From NCBI GenBank assembly GCA_040285825.1, contig JAUPSS010000002.1:620001-684000 (forward strand): a stretch of DNA of 64,000 bases, read 5' to 3'. Origin of the DNA: Eukaryota sp. TZLM1-RC (lineage: Eukaryota; Metamonada: BaSk clade). Of this stretch, positions 21,007 to 33,377 are shown piece by piece; the first letter of the stretch is position 1; the number at the start of each line of letters is the position of its first letter. A program made the translations under genes and the position numbers. The notes below the pieces were generated by a model. That model saw only the letters and a list, made by a program, of their open reading frames with translations, was not told where the DNA came from and searched no databases.

Positions 21007-22636
21007 TTACATGTTTGGTGCTGGTCCTCTTGGTTTAGGAGCCTGGTCTCCCACGGGCCTAGACATCACCAAAGAATCAACACGGAGAATGGTAACTGCT
21101 GCATCAGTGGCAAATTTATAGCACCACCACTTACCTTGTAAATGATCGAAAATACCTGCAGACTTCATGTCGAGAGGTTTTCCATCATCAAGCCCAACAC
21201 CATCATACAAATTACCCTTTTCATGGGCTGCTCTGATTAAAGAGATGGTGTTAATATCATCATGACCAGAATTGACAGCCAATGCACGAGGAAGAAACTC
21301 CAATGCTTCAGCAAACTTCTTAATAGAATATTGATCTAAACCTGAAGTCTTTTCTCCAAGTGCAAATACACGGCGAGCTAGTTCACCTTCAGTAGCACCA
21401 CCGCCAGCAACAAATCTTCCATCAGTCACAGTGGCCTTGATGGTACGAACAGCATCGTTGATACTACGTTCACAGTCATCCATAACATGCTGGGAAGAAC
21501 CTCTAATGACAATAGTTGAAACAGCAGAGGACTCTTCTTCTTGCCTAAAAACAATAACCTTTTGAGAGCCAATTTCAGTAACACGGACTTCGTGACAATG
21601 ACCTAATTCCTCTTGGACAGGTGCACCAAATCTCACTAAAGGAGTAGCACGAACAGCTTTGCAAACACGTCGAAGATCAAACTTTGATAATACCTTAATG
21701 ACCATGATTTTGTGGGCTTCAAAGTAGTGAAGAGCGAGCTCCCCTACACTTCCTCCTGAAACAACAACATCTACACCAGCCTTAGCGATACCTTCAACAG
21801 CCTCCTTGACGCGGTTTTCTTCTTCCTTGTTGAATGCTTGTAGTTCCTCAGCATTGTGAAGGACGACCGTTCCTTTATTCTCAGGGGTTTCAAGGTCTAG
21901 ACCACAGCTAAAGACGGCTACATTACAGTCCTCTTTGTGACGAATGGAACCCTCCACATCACGAAGTAAGCAAAAGCCCTTGACAATGCTGGAGGAAACA
22001 ACAGAAGAACCTAGAATCTTTAAACATCGGACATTATCTGGGTTAAATTTCTTAGGATTGGATGGCATAATCGAGAGAGCAGACTTGCAAACGAGAGGAA
22101 CTAGTACGTCCTCAAGACCATACTTCTTTGCTTGAACAACAGCTGAAATACCGCGGGAAAGGTTTTCAATGTTAAGTTCATCAACCCTGTAACAGCAAAG
22201 TTCAGGGAGTTGAGAGAGGACAAATTCGAGAGATTTCTCATATCCGTTGATGATGTCTGAGGGATGGATACCCATTTTGAGGAGCGATTCAGCTTGAAGA
22301 AGAAGCTCACCAGCAAAAAGGAGGGCCTTGTTTGTAAAATCACCGTGTTCACGTTCTTGTTGCTGAGACGCCATAGCGACGATCTTGGCGGCAGGATGTT
22401 GAAGCTCCAATTCCGACACAACTACTGCTGCATCGGCTGATAAAAAGACCTTTTCCAGATGGTTAACTACGATCTTTTGGAGACCTAAGATAAGGGTATT
22501 CCGATCTCCACAAACCTGAAGGACCCAAAGAAGTACGGGTGATGTCTGTAAACTCTTTGACAGCGTTGATGTTGCGAATGATTGCTTCTTCTACACCAGT
22601 AAGTTGGGTGGTACCAGGTTTAAACAATGCAGACAT
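21007..22636 (-). CDS. CCT8: T-complex protein 1 subunit theta (CCT8), one intron
   Basis: Theta subunit of the cytosolic CCT/TRiC ring, which folds actin and tubulin with ATP. Start MSALFKPGTTQLTGVEEA at 22636. Exon 1 is 22636-22516, the 31-nt intron is 22515-22485, exon 2 is 22484-21007; spliced length 532 residues, normal. Splicing restores TSLGPSGLQKIVVNHLEKVF at the nucleotide-binding loop. Subunit identity comes from ELELQHPAAKIVAMASQQQE, GTVVLHNAEELQAFNKEEE and VRFGAPVQEELGHC. The usual TNDAATIL loop is SADAAVVV, and the GDGT catalytic loop reads EHGDFTNKALLF, so Asp is kept but the GT that follows is not. It is divergently arranged with the zinc-knuckle gene at 22762, 125 bp apart. 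Confidence 0.95.
22485..22515 (-). other. Spliceosomal intron in CCT8, 31 nt
   Basis: Starts GTTTGT, ends CTTAG. Placed by conservation of the protein on both sides; retention would put an in-frame stop. Confidence 0.9.
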
Positions 22637-22761
22637 GTTGAAGAAGTTGTGGATGTAAAGTTGAAAGTGTCTTTGTAATTCAACCAACTTCTTTAACGAA
22701 CTTCAATTCAACGACCACAGCACAACAGTGACTTATCCCACTGTTTTAGACATCATTATTG

Positions 22762-23322
22762 ATGAGCTCGGAGGATATTCGCTTCCCAAAGAGGATAAGC
22801 TTTCCCAACCTTTTCGACGCCATTACTACCCTTTCTACAAAACATGATGCAGAAAGCACCATTTTCCTTGACATAGCACGAAAGATTTATAATGGAGATG
22901 TTTTTACTCTCTCTAATGTTCGACAGCTACTTGGACTTCCTACCTCCATGACTGAAAACGAAGTAATAGATAAGGTTGTCAACTCACTGCCCTTATATGC
23001 TTACAAGGAATCTTGGATGTCTGATTTTATATTGACCCCCATGGATGTTGCTGAACAAATTTATTTCATATCACTTCTTTATGAAAATACCAATATGACT
23101 ACAACTGCAATTCGGAGAGGCCCTTATAATTGTTCAATATGCCAGAAGTCTGGACATACGAAAGCCAAATGTCCTGAACGAATTAGACAAAATATCCCGA
23201 CCACTAGCATAGGTGGACGTAGGAAACGTGTGAAAAAGGAAAATACCACTCCGCCGACTCATTCAGCAGAGTCAAGAACTTCCCCACTAGCATCTCCTAG
23301 GTCGAATACTTCCAATCTGTAG
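22762..23322 (+). CDS. Zinc-knuckle protein, paralogue 2
   Basis: A 186-residue paralogue of the gene at 18503-19060. The helical domain (GDVFTLSNVRQLLGLP, FILTPMDVAEQIYF) is followed by YNCSICQKSGHTKAKCPER, a C-X2-C-X4-H-X4-C knuckle. The tail is basic and then Ser/Pro/Thr-rich (GGRRKRVKKE), a possible nuclear-localisation signal. The first ATG after the frame opens is at 22762. It shares a 125-bp divergent intergenic region with CCT8, so it probably has a compact bidirectional promoter. Role unknown; nucleic-acid binding is inferred from the knuckle only. Confidence 0.75.
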   Translation: MSSEDIRFPKRISFPNLFDAITTLSTKHDAESTIFLDIARKIYNGDVFTLSNVRQLLGLPTSMTENEVIDKVVNSLPLYAYKESWMSDFILTPMDVAEQIYFISLLYENTNMTTTAIRRGPYNCSICQKSGHTKAKCPERIRQNIPTTSIGGRRKRVKKENTTPPTHSAESRTSPLASPRSNTSNL

Positions 23323-23457
23323 TATCAATTCGACTTTTTTAGTTTTTTGTTCCTTGTATATTATATTTTGTTTTAGAAGTAAAACATGCTTCATTAAACA
23401 AATTTTCAAACAAAGTTGCGTTTATAAACACAAAAATTGGTCTAAGAATATACACTT

Positions 23458-23896
23458 CTAAAAGTCATTACGGATTCGCATTGCAAGGGCCATATCCTTT
23501 GGCATAATCGTGACTCTTTTGGCATGAATTGCACACAGGTTAGTGTCTTCAAAAACACCAACAAGATAAGCTTCGGCAGCTTCTTGAAGAGCAGAAATAG
23601 CGTTTTGTTGAAACCTTAACTGAAATTAGAGTCAAATATCGATACCATACTTCATTTCCAAACTCTTGGGCAATCTCTCTCACTAGACGTTGAAAGGGGA
23701 GCTTACGAATCAGGAGTTCGGTTGACTTTTGGAACTTTCTGATTTCACGGAGGGCAACGGTACCAGGACGATAGCGATGAGGCTTCTTGATACCACCAGT
23801 AGTGGGTGCAGCCTTGCGAGCAGCCTTGGAAGCCAAATGCTTTCTTGGTGTCTTGGTGGAGGTAGTTTTGCGAGAAGTTTGCTTAGTTCTTGCCAT
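23458..23896 (-). CDS. H3: Histone H3, one intron, unusual modification sites
   Basis: Core nucleosome histone. Exon 1 is 23896-23651, the 31-nt intron 23650-23620, exon 2 23619-23458; 135 residues with Met, normal length. Splicing gives [19 protein letters not shown], then [19 protein letters not shown]4, K9, K14, K18, K23, K27 and K36 are kept. Differences from the canonical form: Ser10 is Thr, Ser28 is Ala, Gly12-Gly13 are Ser-Thr, and the K79 position is Gly (EFGNEL instead of DFKTDL). The C-terminus is RIRNDF instead of RIRGERA. These sites are read directly. Any effect on mitotic phosphorylation or Dot1-type methylation is inference. It could be a variant rather than the main H3. Confidence 0.93.
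23620..23650 (-). other. Spliceosomal intron in histone H3, 31 nt
   Basis: Starts GTATGG, ends TTTCAG. It falls between E81 and L82, phase 0. Confidence 0.9.
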
Positions 23897-24661
23897 TTTA
23901 CTGAGAGTTAGTAGAATAGGCTTTTATTTTCTGAATGAATGAAATTCGGATTTGAAACAATGCATTTATGGATTTTAAAGCATTGCTATAAATTCAAGAG
24001 ATGACGAATCACGAAATTTACTCTACATGAAGAATCACTGACAAAGTAACACATGTGAAGAAACAGACGGTCAAGGTTATCTTCACCAGCATAAAGCAGC
24101 ATCGAAAAGGATTTGATTGAAAATTTGATTGAAGAGAAAATTGTCTTTCCCCAGAAGAATGATATCCATAACTTTTACTTCACATCATTCCGTCATCCAT
24201 AACTCTTCCAAGGATGTCACCTATTTTTGGAACGTTTCATTGACTACAACTAGTATATTCATATTTAAACCAGCCATTGATTGTTATCGCCTCTGTCCAT
24301 AGAGCTGTCCTTGCAATCAATCATTTAACCCTGTATTACCGGATATTGTTATATACATATGCGACTTCTGTCAGGGTCTCATCTTCGAATGTTTGTCGGT
24401 GGTTGTCATGTGTTCATTTTTTTCACGGTTTTGTTGTTGTTAACAAATGTTGTGTAGAACGTTTTTCCGTCCTAATGTGATATGACGTCTGAATACAACA
24501 AGTCTTTCAGTATGTTACTGCGTATTTTGTACATTCACTGAATTACTGTATTTATGGGTTCTTCAGCGTATTTTATGCAATGTATACATGTTTATTGTAT
24601 TACCTATGATTTCTGAGAATGATGATTTTTGTAAATACACGTGTTTTCTTCTTGATACTTA
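23897..24661. other. Spacer, no gene supported
   Basis: Includes the H3 promoter region. Nothing else recognised. Confidence 0.5.
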
Positions 24662-25283
24662 ATGAATAGATTTATTTCTTATTGTTCCACTTTGCATGAT
24701 GCTGTCAGAGATCAAATCCATGCAATGTGTAATTCCTATCATATTGAATCATTTGTAGAACCATTGTTGAGGTCTCTTGATATAAATGAAAACGTTAGAG
24801 AATCAAAAAATGGAAAAGGACGTCCTGATGTTGTTGTGCCCTCATTCGATGATGTCTTGAATGTTGTTGATGTTGTAACGTGGATGTTTGCAAGAAAAAT
24901 GCCTCAAAAATGCACAATCCAAAGTCCCCCCCCCCCCTTGATAATTCAGAACTAAATAAACGTATGAAATATGCAAATTCTTTGAAATAATTGAAACATG
25001 TTCGCCATGTGGATTACCAATTTGCCCATTTGTTATATCTTTGTATGGACGTTTTGGAAAAGCTGCAATGAATTTTATTGATGATTTTGAAAACCTCACA
25101 AAAAGAAGAATGACTAAGTGTTTTGATCGTCGTTTGTGGTTAAATCGTATTGGTTTTACTATTTTCAAATCAATTCCTATAATGATTTCGAAAGCTTTGA
25201 TGTCTGTCAGTGCACATTACGAAGACAATGCTGTTGTAAGGTTTGATGGTGTGGAAGCTTGTTTTGAAGATATTGATTTTTAG
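24662..25283 (+). mobile_element. LINE remnant with the clearest endonuclease motif
   Basis: A 3' fragment of a LINE. The left frame (24662-24955) has STLHDAVRDQIHAM, then GRPDVVVPSFDDVLNVVDVV, a PD-X13-D motif as in restriction-like endonucleases of LINEs. After a run of 12 C (24926-24937) and a frame break, the right frame (25020-25283) has SLYGRFGKAAMNFIDDFEN and ends CFEDIDF. This copy shows what the acidic residues in family A represent. Confidence 0.8.
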
Positions 25284-25612
25284 ACTGTGTTTTTCCGATA
25301 AAATTAAATATTTTCAAAAAAAATACTTAGTCTATTTTTTTATTATCATCAGTTTTGACATTTCAATTACAGTGATCGAACCGTAATTTGGGTAACTATT
25401 AACTATTGACATCCTTTCATATTTGCTATTGTATGAAAATACTAGTTTGCGTTGATGTGAATCCTTCTCTTAATTCAACTATGTTTACTCTAAAATATTG
25501 GTTTCATTTTTTTGGACAACTCTATTATTGAACCAATTTTGTTAGCAGTTTTGTCTATAATGTAATGTGCTTGGAAATGTATGGGTTTGTACCTGCAACA
25601 GAAGAATGTGTT

Positions 25613-25683
25613 GCCTCGGTGGTCTAGGGGTATGATTCTCGCTTAGGGTGCGAGAGGTCCCGGGTTCAAATCCCGGCCGAGGC
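25613..25683 (+). tRNA. tRNA-Pro (AGG)
   Basis: Complete cloverleaf: acceptor GCCTCGG/CCGAGGC, anticodon stem CTCGC/GCGAG with loop TTAGGGT (anticodon AGG, 25645-25647), and T-arm GTCCCGGGTTCAAATCCCGG containing the B box. The A box is TGGTCTAGGGG. No intron, no encoded CCA. It is followed by TTTTAG, a weak Pol III stop. Confidence 0.95.
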
Positions 25684-25739
25684 CTTTTAGCTTCTGCTAG
25701 TGTATGATAAAATACACAAGAATATAATATCTTATTTAT

Positions 25740-26232
25740 TGAATTTGCACACTTGGTTAAATTAAATCATAACTAATGGGACGACTATCATTAAACCAAG
25801 ATTTCCTCTACAAAATCTTGATTTGCTTGCTGTCTAGCTAAAGCTTCTCTAATTCGATTGAAAAACCGCGGTAATCTATTAATAATGGCAAATTGAATCC
25901 GTGAACGCCATAAAAAAATATCAAATCTTTTCATTGTTTTTTCTTTCACCATTTTTTGGAAGTCATCCAAAAAAGTTTCTGCTTCAACTGATAATCTTCC
26001 ATTTATCGAAAATGGGAAAGCAATAAAAACCAGCTGTGTATTTCTATCGACATTTGCATCTTCAATTTCTTTATCATATTTTCTATGTTTTTCTTTTGCT
26101 TTAAAATCCAGAGCAGCCACAGGATTAAGTTTTCTTCTGTGAACCAAAGTATCGTTTGCAACATTACATGAGACAAAGTCAACAATAGCTTCAGAATTAT
26201 CAATCCAATCACAGTATACATCACCTATCTAT
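25740..26232 (-). mobile_element. LINE family A copy, short 3' fragment
   Basis: 5'-truncated copy covering the second half of the endonuclease domain, with an intact frame 26147-25791 and the family 3' tail. The sequence is close to the other young copies. It lies 57 bp downstream of tRNA-Pro. An AT dinucleotide-rich tract (26231-26300) abuts its 5' end, so a target duplication cannot be read. Confidence 0.85.
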
Positions 26233-26300
26233 AATATATAATATAATATATATAATATATATAATATCTCAATATATATTTTAAGTGAATGTGATATTGT
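26231..26300. repeat. AT-rich simple repeat
   Basis: TATAATATA-type low-complexity tract. Confidence 0.7.
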
Positions 26301-26539
26301 AAGTGAAGATATCACTAGTAGAGGCAGAGATGTAGAGGACGAAGCCTTCTAGGAAACCGCACACTTTAATAGCATTGATAAGGGAATCACGACAGGTGGA
26401 GGAGAGTAGGGGTGCAGGAGTTGTTTCTAACAGTGAGGGATGTGACGTCATGTGTTGGTAAACAGAAGTGGAAACAGTGCAGCGAGATTGATTTTGTATC
26501 TACTCAATTTTGCAACCAGTTTTGGATTTAGTCAGTCTC

Positions 26540-26785
26540 TATTTTAATTTTTGGTAATAATGGTCAGTCTGGTTTGAATTTTTTTAATGATTTTGATAAT
26601 CTCTGTCATTTAAGTGGTAAGAATTTTGATGGGTTTTTATGGAAGAATTGTGTCATTTTTGCTTTGTACAGAAGTGTTCCCAAGTATTTAAATTTTATGA
26701 TGTCTAGGCTTTACAAGGATTCTTCAAGAGTTGATGTGGAGAATTTGTTTCTTATGTGTTTTAATTTGTTTTGTTTTGTTCTGTA
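26540..26785 (+). mobile_element. LINE C-terminal remnant
   Basis: Frame with FFNDFDNLCHLSGKNFDGFLWKNCVIFALYRSVPKYLN, following the same order as other LINE C-termini in this window (FxxDF, FLW, FAxxxxxPK). Isolated fragment. Confidence 0.55.
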
Positions 26786-27199
26786 ATTACGTGGAAAATA
26801 AGATAAATAATATTTATATATTATAAAATAATAGACCTTGTTTACAATCAGTACGTCGATAAGTTGCATTATTGAAAGAAACATTGAAAATTATATATGT
26901 ATAATTCTGGAGCAGCACTGCTTTTAACAAAAATAGCACAAAACAGCAAAAGAATGCCAACTCCATAAAACTTTCTCCGTTGTTCAAATTGTAGTCCTTT
27001 TTTGTAGGATAGGTACTTTAACAAAGCATTTGAACATCTTCCAAATTATGGTCAAATTATGAAACGAAAGTGGACCAGTTGATCTTTCTAGAAGTAATCA
27101 AACACATGGATAGAATGGAAAAATTTGTATAATGAAATCTGGCATAAAGCTATTCCGCCCGCGAACATGTTTTAGAAATAATAGTAAATAACGAAGAGT

Positions 27200-29591
<2,392 letters not shown>

Positions 29592-29823
29592 TTTATTTGA
29601 ATTAATAAAGCTGTATTATTTTTTGTATGATCTCAAACACTTACTGCTTCAGAATACTTCAGGAAACAAATGTGAGCGGTCTTAAAAGAAAGTGTAACAC
29701 CCATTCAATCATTGACAATTTCACCATTTATATAATCTAATTGTGTTTATATAGAATTGTTCACTAAGTGCAAAGAAAATGACTCGACAATAACATAAAT
29801 CTACATAATTTTATTTGAATATA

Positions 29824-31113
29824 TCAACCAATAAGACGTATTTTTACATTTTGATCTACATCATAAACATCCATAGTCCCTGATATTTTAGGTAGGAAGC
29901 AACTTAACTCCAACCAGCCAGAAACCCCTACAAATAAAGCTTTATCTAGAATTTCATAAAAATTAGATTCAGAAGGAAAAACAAATAGATTAGGACAACT
30001 TTGACAAAATCCACAATACACGTAAACATCTCTACTAATTTTCCCAGCTTCAATGGATTGAACAGGATATAATACTCTCTGACTCCTCAGTACAGAGAAG
30101 CACTGATCTCTGTTGGCAGAATCCAAATCTACACCAATTAAGGACATTCTGATAAAATTCACATCAATCGTAAATGGATTGCTACAAAAAACAATCTTCT
30201 CTTCCTTCTCTGCCCTTGTTAAAGCCAATTTGATTGCGTTAGCCATTGGTTTAAGTCGCGGCGGAAGAGGTACAAAAGAAAGTACGTCATCTAAAGACCA
30301 ATGTGAAGCAGGAAAAGACTCTATTATTCTGAACCTACAATCGAGGGTTGGAACAATAAAGAGTCGACATGGACGTTCCAAAACCAAAGCAAATAGCTCC
30401 CAAAGGAAGCAAACTTCTGAGGTAAATGGGCCATAAAGAATAACTACATCAGGAGTATTTAAAGAGAATTGTTTCGTGAAGTGAGTTATGTTTGCAACGA
30501 AATCAGAGAATTTAAGAGCCCATAGCACCATTGGTGTATTATTCAAGACATTTTGAACTTGAGAAAGAAAGTTTGGTTTGGGATAGGGAAGAGGTGCCGG
30601 GGGAGGGAACACCAATCTAGTAACTGAGAGCTTGTTGTGTTCCAGGAGAGTACCATTGACCAAAACAATCATGGAAGGAAGAATAAATGGGAAAGTGTTG
30701 AGAGAGGTCAAGTTGAGAAGATGAGACTGTGGGGGATGAGGGGGATCAAAGGAAGGGATGGACAAACAGTAGTCGCCGTTACTGTCTAGGAATATCCAAC
30801 CAACTACCCATCCTGTAGAATTTAGTGAGAGTGATGACTGTATTTGGGATTCATTAAGTTTCGCAGCTTGTAGAAGCACTGGAAGTAGGGTAATACACCT
30901 TTGTGTTAAATAATCGTAATCATCAGACCTATGTGCAGAGGGTCCTTTGACTTTCACAAAGGATGGAAGATTTGTACCATTGCAACCTGAGTGAGAATGT
31001 TGTGGATTTATTAGAGAAGATGAGGATTCGGGTAAGGAAAGCACAGTGCGTAGAGCCTTTGTAGTTGCAAAACGTTCCTTAACTGAAGGAACATTGAGGT
31101 GTTCATTCAACAT
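29824..31113 (-). CDS. POLA2: DNA polymerase alpha subunit B (POLA2 type)
   Basis: Regulatory second subunit of DNA polymerase alpha-primase, nuclear, needed to start replication. The 429-residue protein shows the inactive phosphoesterase core: NTPDVVILYGPF, CRLFIVPTLDCRF, VFCSNPFTIDVNFIRMSLIG, VLRSQRVLYPVQS and NLFVFPSESNFYEILDKALF. These match the C-terminal domain of POLA2 in order. It is shorter than animal POLA2 (about 600) because the N-terminal helical domain is reduced or lost. The ATG at 31113 is the only one near the frame opening. A Fanzor relic begins about 50 bp upstream in the same orientation. Pol epsilon or delta B subunits are less likely because of the RSQRVLYP and FPSE signatures. 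Confidence 0.85.
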   Translation of the reverse strand: MLNEHLNVPSVKERFATTKALRTVLSLPESSSSLINPQHSHSGCNGTNLPSFVKVKGPSAHRSDDYDYLTQRCITLLPVLLQAAKLNESQIQSSLSLNSTGWVVGWIFLDSNGDYCLSIPSFDPPHPPQSHLLNLTSLNTFPFILPSMIVLVNGTLLEHNKLSVTRLVFPPPAPLPYPKPNFLSQVQNVLNNTPMVLWALKFSDFVANITHFTKQFSLNTPDVVILYGPFTSEVCFLWELFALVLERPCRLFIVPTLDCRFRIIESFPASHWSLDDVLSFVPLPPRLKPMANAIKLALTRAEKEEKIVFCSNPFTIDVNFIRMSLIGVDLDSANRDQCFSVLRSQRVLYPVQSIEAGKISRDVYVYCGFCQSCPNLFVFPSESNFYEILDKALFVGVSGWLELSCFLPKISGTMDVYDVDQNVKIRLIG

Positions 31114-31164
31114 GATTGGCGAACAATTAGTTTAATGAGAGGCAACTAAAGAAGTCGATATTCT

Positions 31165-33175
31165 CCTGAGAATTTCACATAGTGTGAATATTGAAAATAT
31201 ATCCCCAATAATTGTGTAAACTTCTCAACACCAAGGGTTAGTATACACTAAACACCTTGGAAATACGTTGATTAAAACAGCTACTGTTGTCTTCTTAGAC
31301 GTCTCACACGCCTTGGCCTTCTGAATGGTTCTGGCCTGGTACCAGTGAAATACTCACTAATTACAATCTCCAGCTGGTTTCTGGAGGCTGAGATGTCCCT
31401 AGACCAGTTGGTCTGACATCGAGGGCAATCGAACTTAGCGTTATTTACCCTTCCGTCATCATGATAGATCTTTCTATGAAAGACCTTACAGCAATTCATT
31501 TTTGCTGAGGTCATAAACTCGTCCCCCACTTTGACGCTTTCAAAGTGTTTTTGTATTTGATTGAGAAATCTTTTCTGGATAATTTCACAGATTGACAAGA
31601 TGGACTACCGCCACCATTGCCGAACCAAACTATAGTGTTTCTTCCTTCAGGCAAGCGTTTAATTTTGTTAATCAAACTAGTTATTCTTTTTTGCCTTCGT
31701 ATGAAGAAATCAAACTTATTCCTTCCCAGCTTTTTTCTTGCACCACGCTGCATATTCAGGCTCTTTCTCAGATTTAGAAACATAAGGTAAACTTATTTCA
31801 ATCAGATACTCTTGGAAGCTCTGAGCGGAATAAGTGTCAGGAGTTGCTTGAGTGAGAGGAGGAGGGTGATTTAGTCTTCGTTCTTTTGGATTCAGTAGCA
31901 GTCCAGAACGTTCAAAAACAGTAGCAGATTTTCGGAAAGAACCAGTAGTCTAACCACAAAGATTGCTGTGGTTGGGATCAATTGCTACAAAAAACAAATT
32001 TTCATCAGGACCTGTGTAATTGGGCTGTTGTTCCACTGGTAACCGCGGTCTTCTCTGTGGATTTGCTGTTCTATGGACATTGGATTTTCATTTCCTTTCA
32101 GAGTTGTGAAAATCATAGTTTCCAGAGCCTCGCCTGGGCTCAAATTCCGCTTTACTTGGCTTATTATAAGTTTTTTTTCCTTGGTATACTTAAACCGCAA
32201 GGAATCACCACTTGAAAAAATGGTGTAGTTAATCAATTTGGATTTATTAAAAAACCGATAAGGGTTGTTCAGAAGCTCTTTGTTTGCATTTAGTTTTGTG
32301 AAATAAGCTTCTGCTTTTTTAGTCAAGCTGCAGAAGCATAAAGACCAATTGGACAGTGTAGAGAGAGTACCTTTTCATCACATCAGGGCAGTTATCTTCT
32401 AAAAAGATAAAATATTCAAGCCAGATTAAAATATTGTTGCCGCAGACTCCATATCAATGGGAAATCATTCGTTTCTTATTGAATTTTCGAACAAATTTTC
32501 ACCACCACCAATATAGGCGTTGGCTGTCATATTGAGCCAATGGACCAAGATAAGCTGGTGTATTTCTTGATACCGATGCAAAATCGACTCATCTAACTGA
32601 ATCTCTTGAAGTACACAGTCGGCGTACTTCTAGAAATTGAGCACATCTCTTGAAAAATTGCGTTTCCAGACAACAGGGCCGTTAGCGAGCAACTAACAAA
32701 AGGCTTCTGGCAGTTGGATGGCTCGACTGTCAAAAAGAGTGGAAAGACACCAAAATCTACCACCGTCGGCTGAGGTGGTTTCATTCAGCAATCCGCAGGC
32801 CGAAAAGTGCTGAGCAAGGTGTTGCAGCGCTTGGTACACCAAAGGATGGTTCTCAAATGGCCTCCTTTGTTTGGGCTCACTTTGGCAAACAAGATCGACA
32901 CAGAGGTTCCAGAGCTAGCTTTGAATAAGCCACACAGAGTGTTTTGTGTATTGAAGCACAAAGAGTCTTGCTACGTGAGTAGCATGAGCTCCAATACTAC
33001 CAAGAACTTGGAACTGGCGTTCTATAGCTTCTTGTGCCTCTGAGTCGAAGAACTGGTTTGCCGACGCTTCCACAGTTGTAGTTTGTAGAACGTTATCCAT
33101 AGCCGTCAACACAGAACGGAAACAGTCAGAAATGATTGAAAATTTGTTGAAATCAATCAATGTTATAGTTGTCAA
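31165..33175 (-). pseudogene. Fanzor-like nuclease, broken copy A, subfamily F1
   Basis: Minus-strand relic homologous over its length to the copy at 49405-51570. It begins near 33175 (TAMDNVLQTTTVEASANQFF, then GAHATHVARLFVLQY). RuvC-I follows near 31985 as AIDPNHSNLCG, broken by TAG one residue later. A frame at 31783-31640 has RRQKRITSLINKIKRLPEG and TIVWFGNGG; a shifted frame from 31598 has KHFESVKVGDEFMTSAKMNC, a C-x2-C zinc ribbon (FDCPRCQTNW) and SRDISASRN, the RuvC-III motif. Asp (RuvC-I), Glu (DEF.TS) and Asp (RD) are therefore all traceable, across several stops and frameshifts. Family call by motif order; dead copy. Confidence 0.75.
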
Positions 33176-33377
33176 TTCTAAGTAAAGTTAGTTACAGGTG
33201 TTTATTAATAATACATATCGTTCGACATTACTTTCTGAATTGTTTTCCTTTCTTCAGACAAGAACTACATCCTACAAAAGTTGGTGAGTGGAGTTTGGTT
33301 GGGTTGTCATCATTTTCCAAACTCGCAATTGAATTTCATTTCATCACTTTTAATTTTCGTTCACCTTTAGTAATTTA

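Noticed and set aside
22637-22687. N-terminal extension of CCT8 upstream of MSALF
   Set aside because: Begins at TTG, not ATG, and has no family match; MSALFKPG is the usual start region.
24926-24937. C12 tract as a programmed frameshift site
   Set aside because: It lies in a decayed LINE fragment with further breaks; a mutation-prone run is enough.
31985-32326. Stand-alone gene of 113 codons
   Set aside because: It is part of the broken Fanzor copy A; the same segment recurs near 50570 in copy B.
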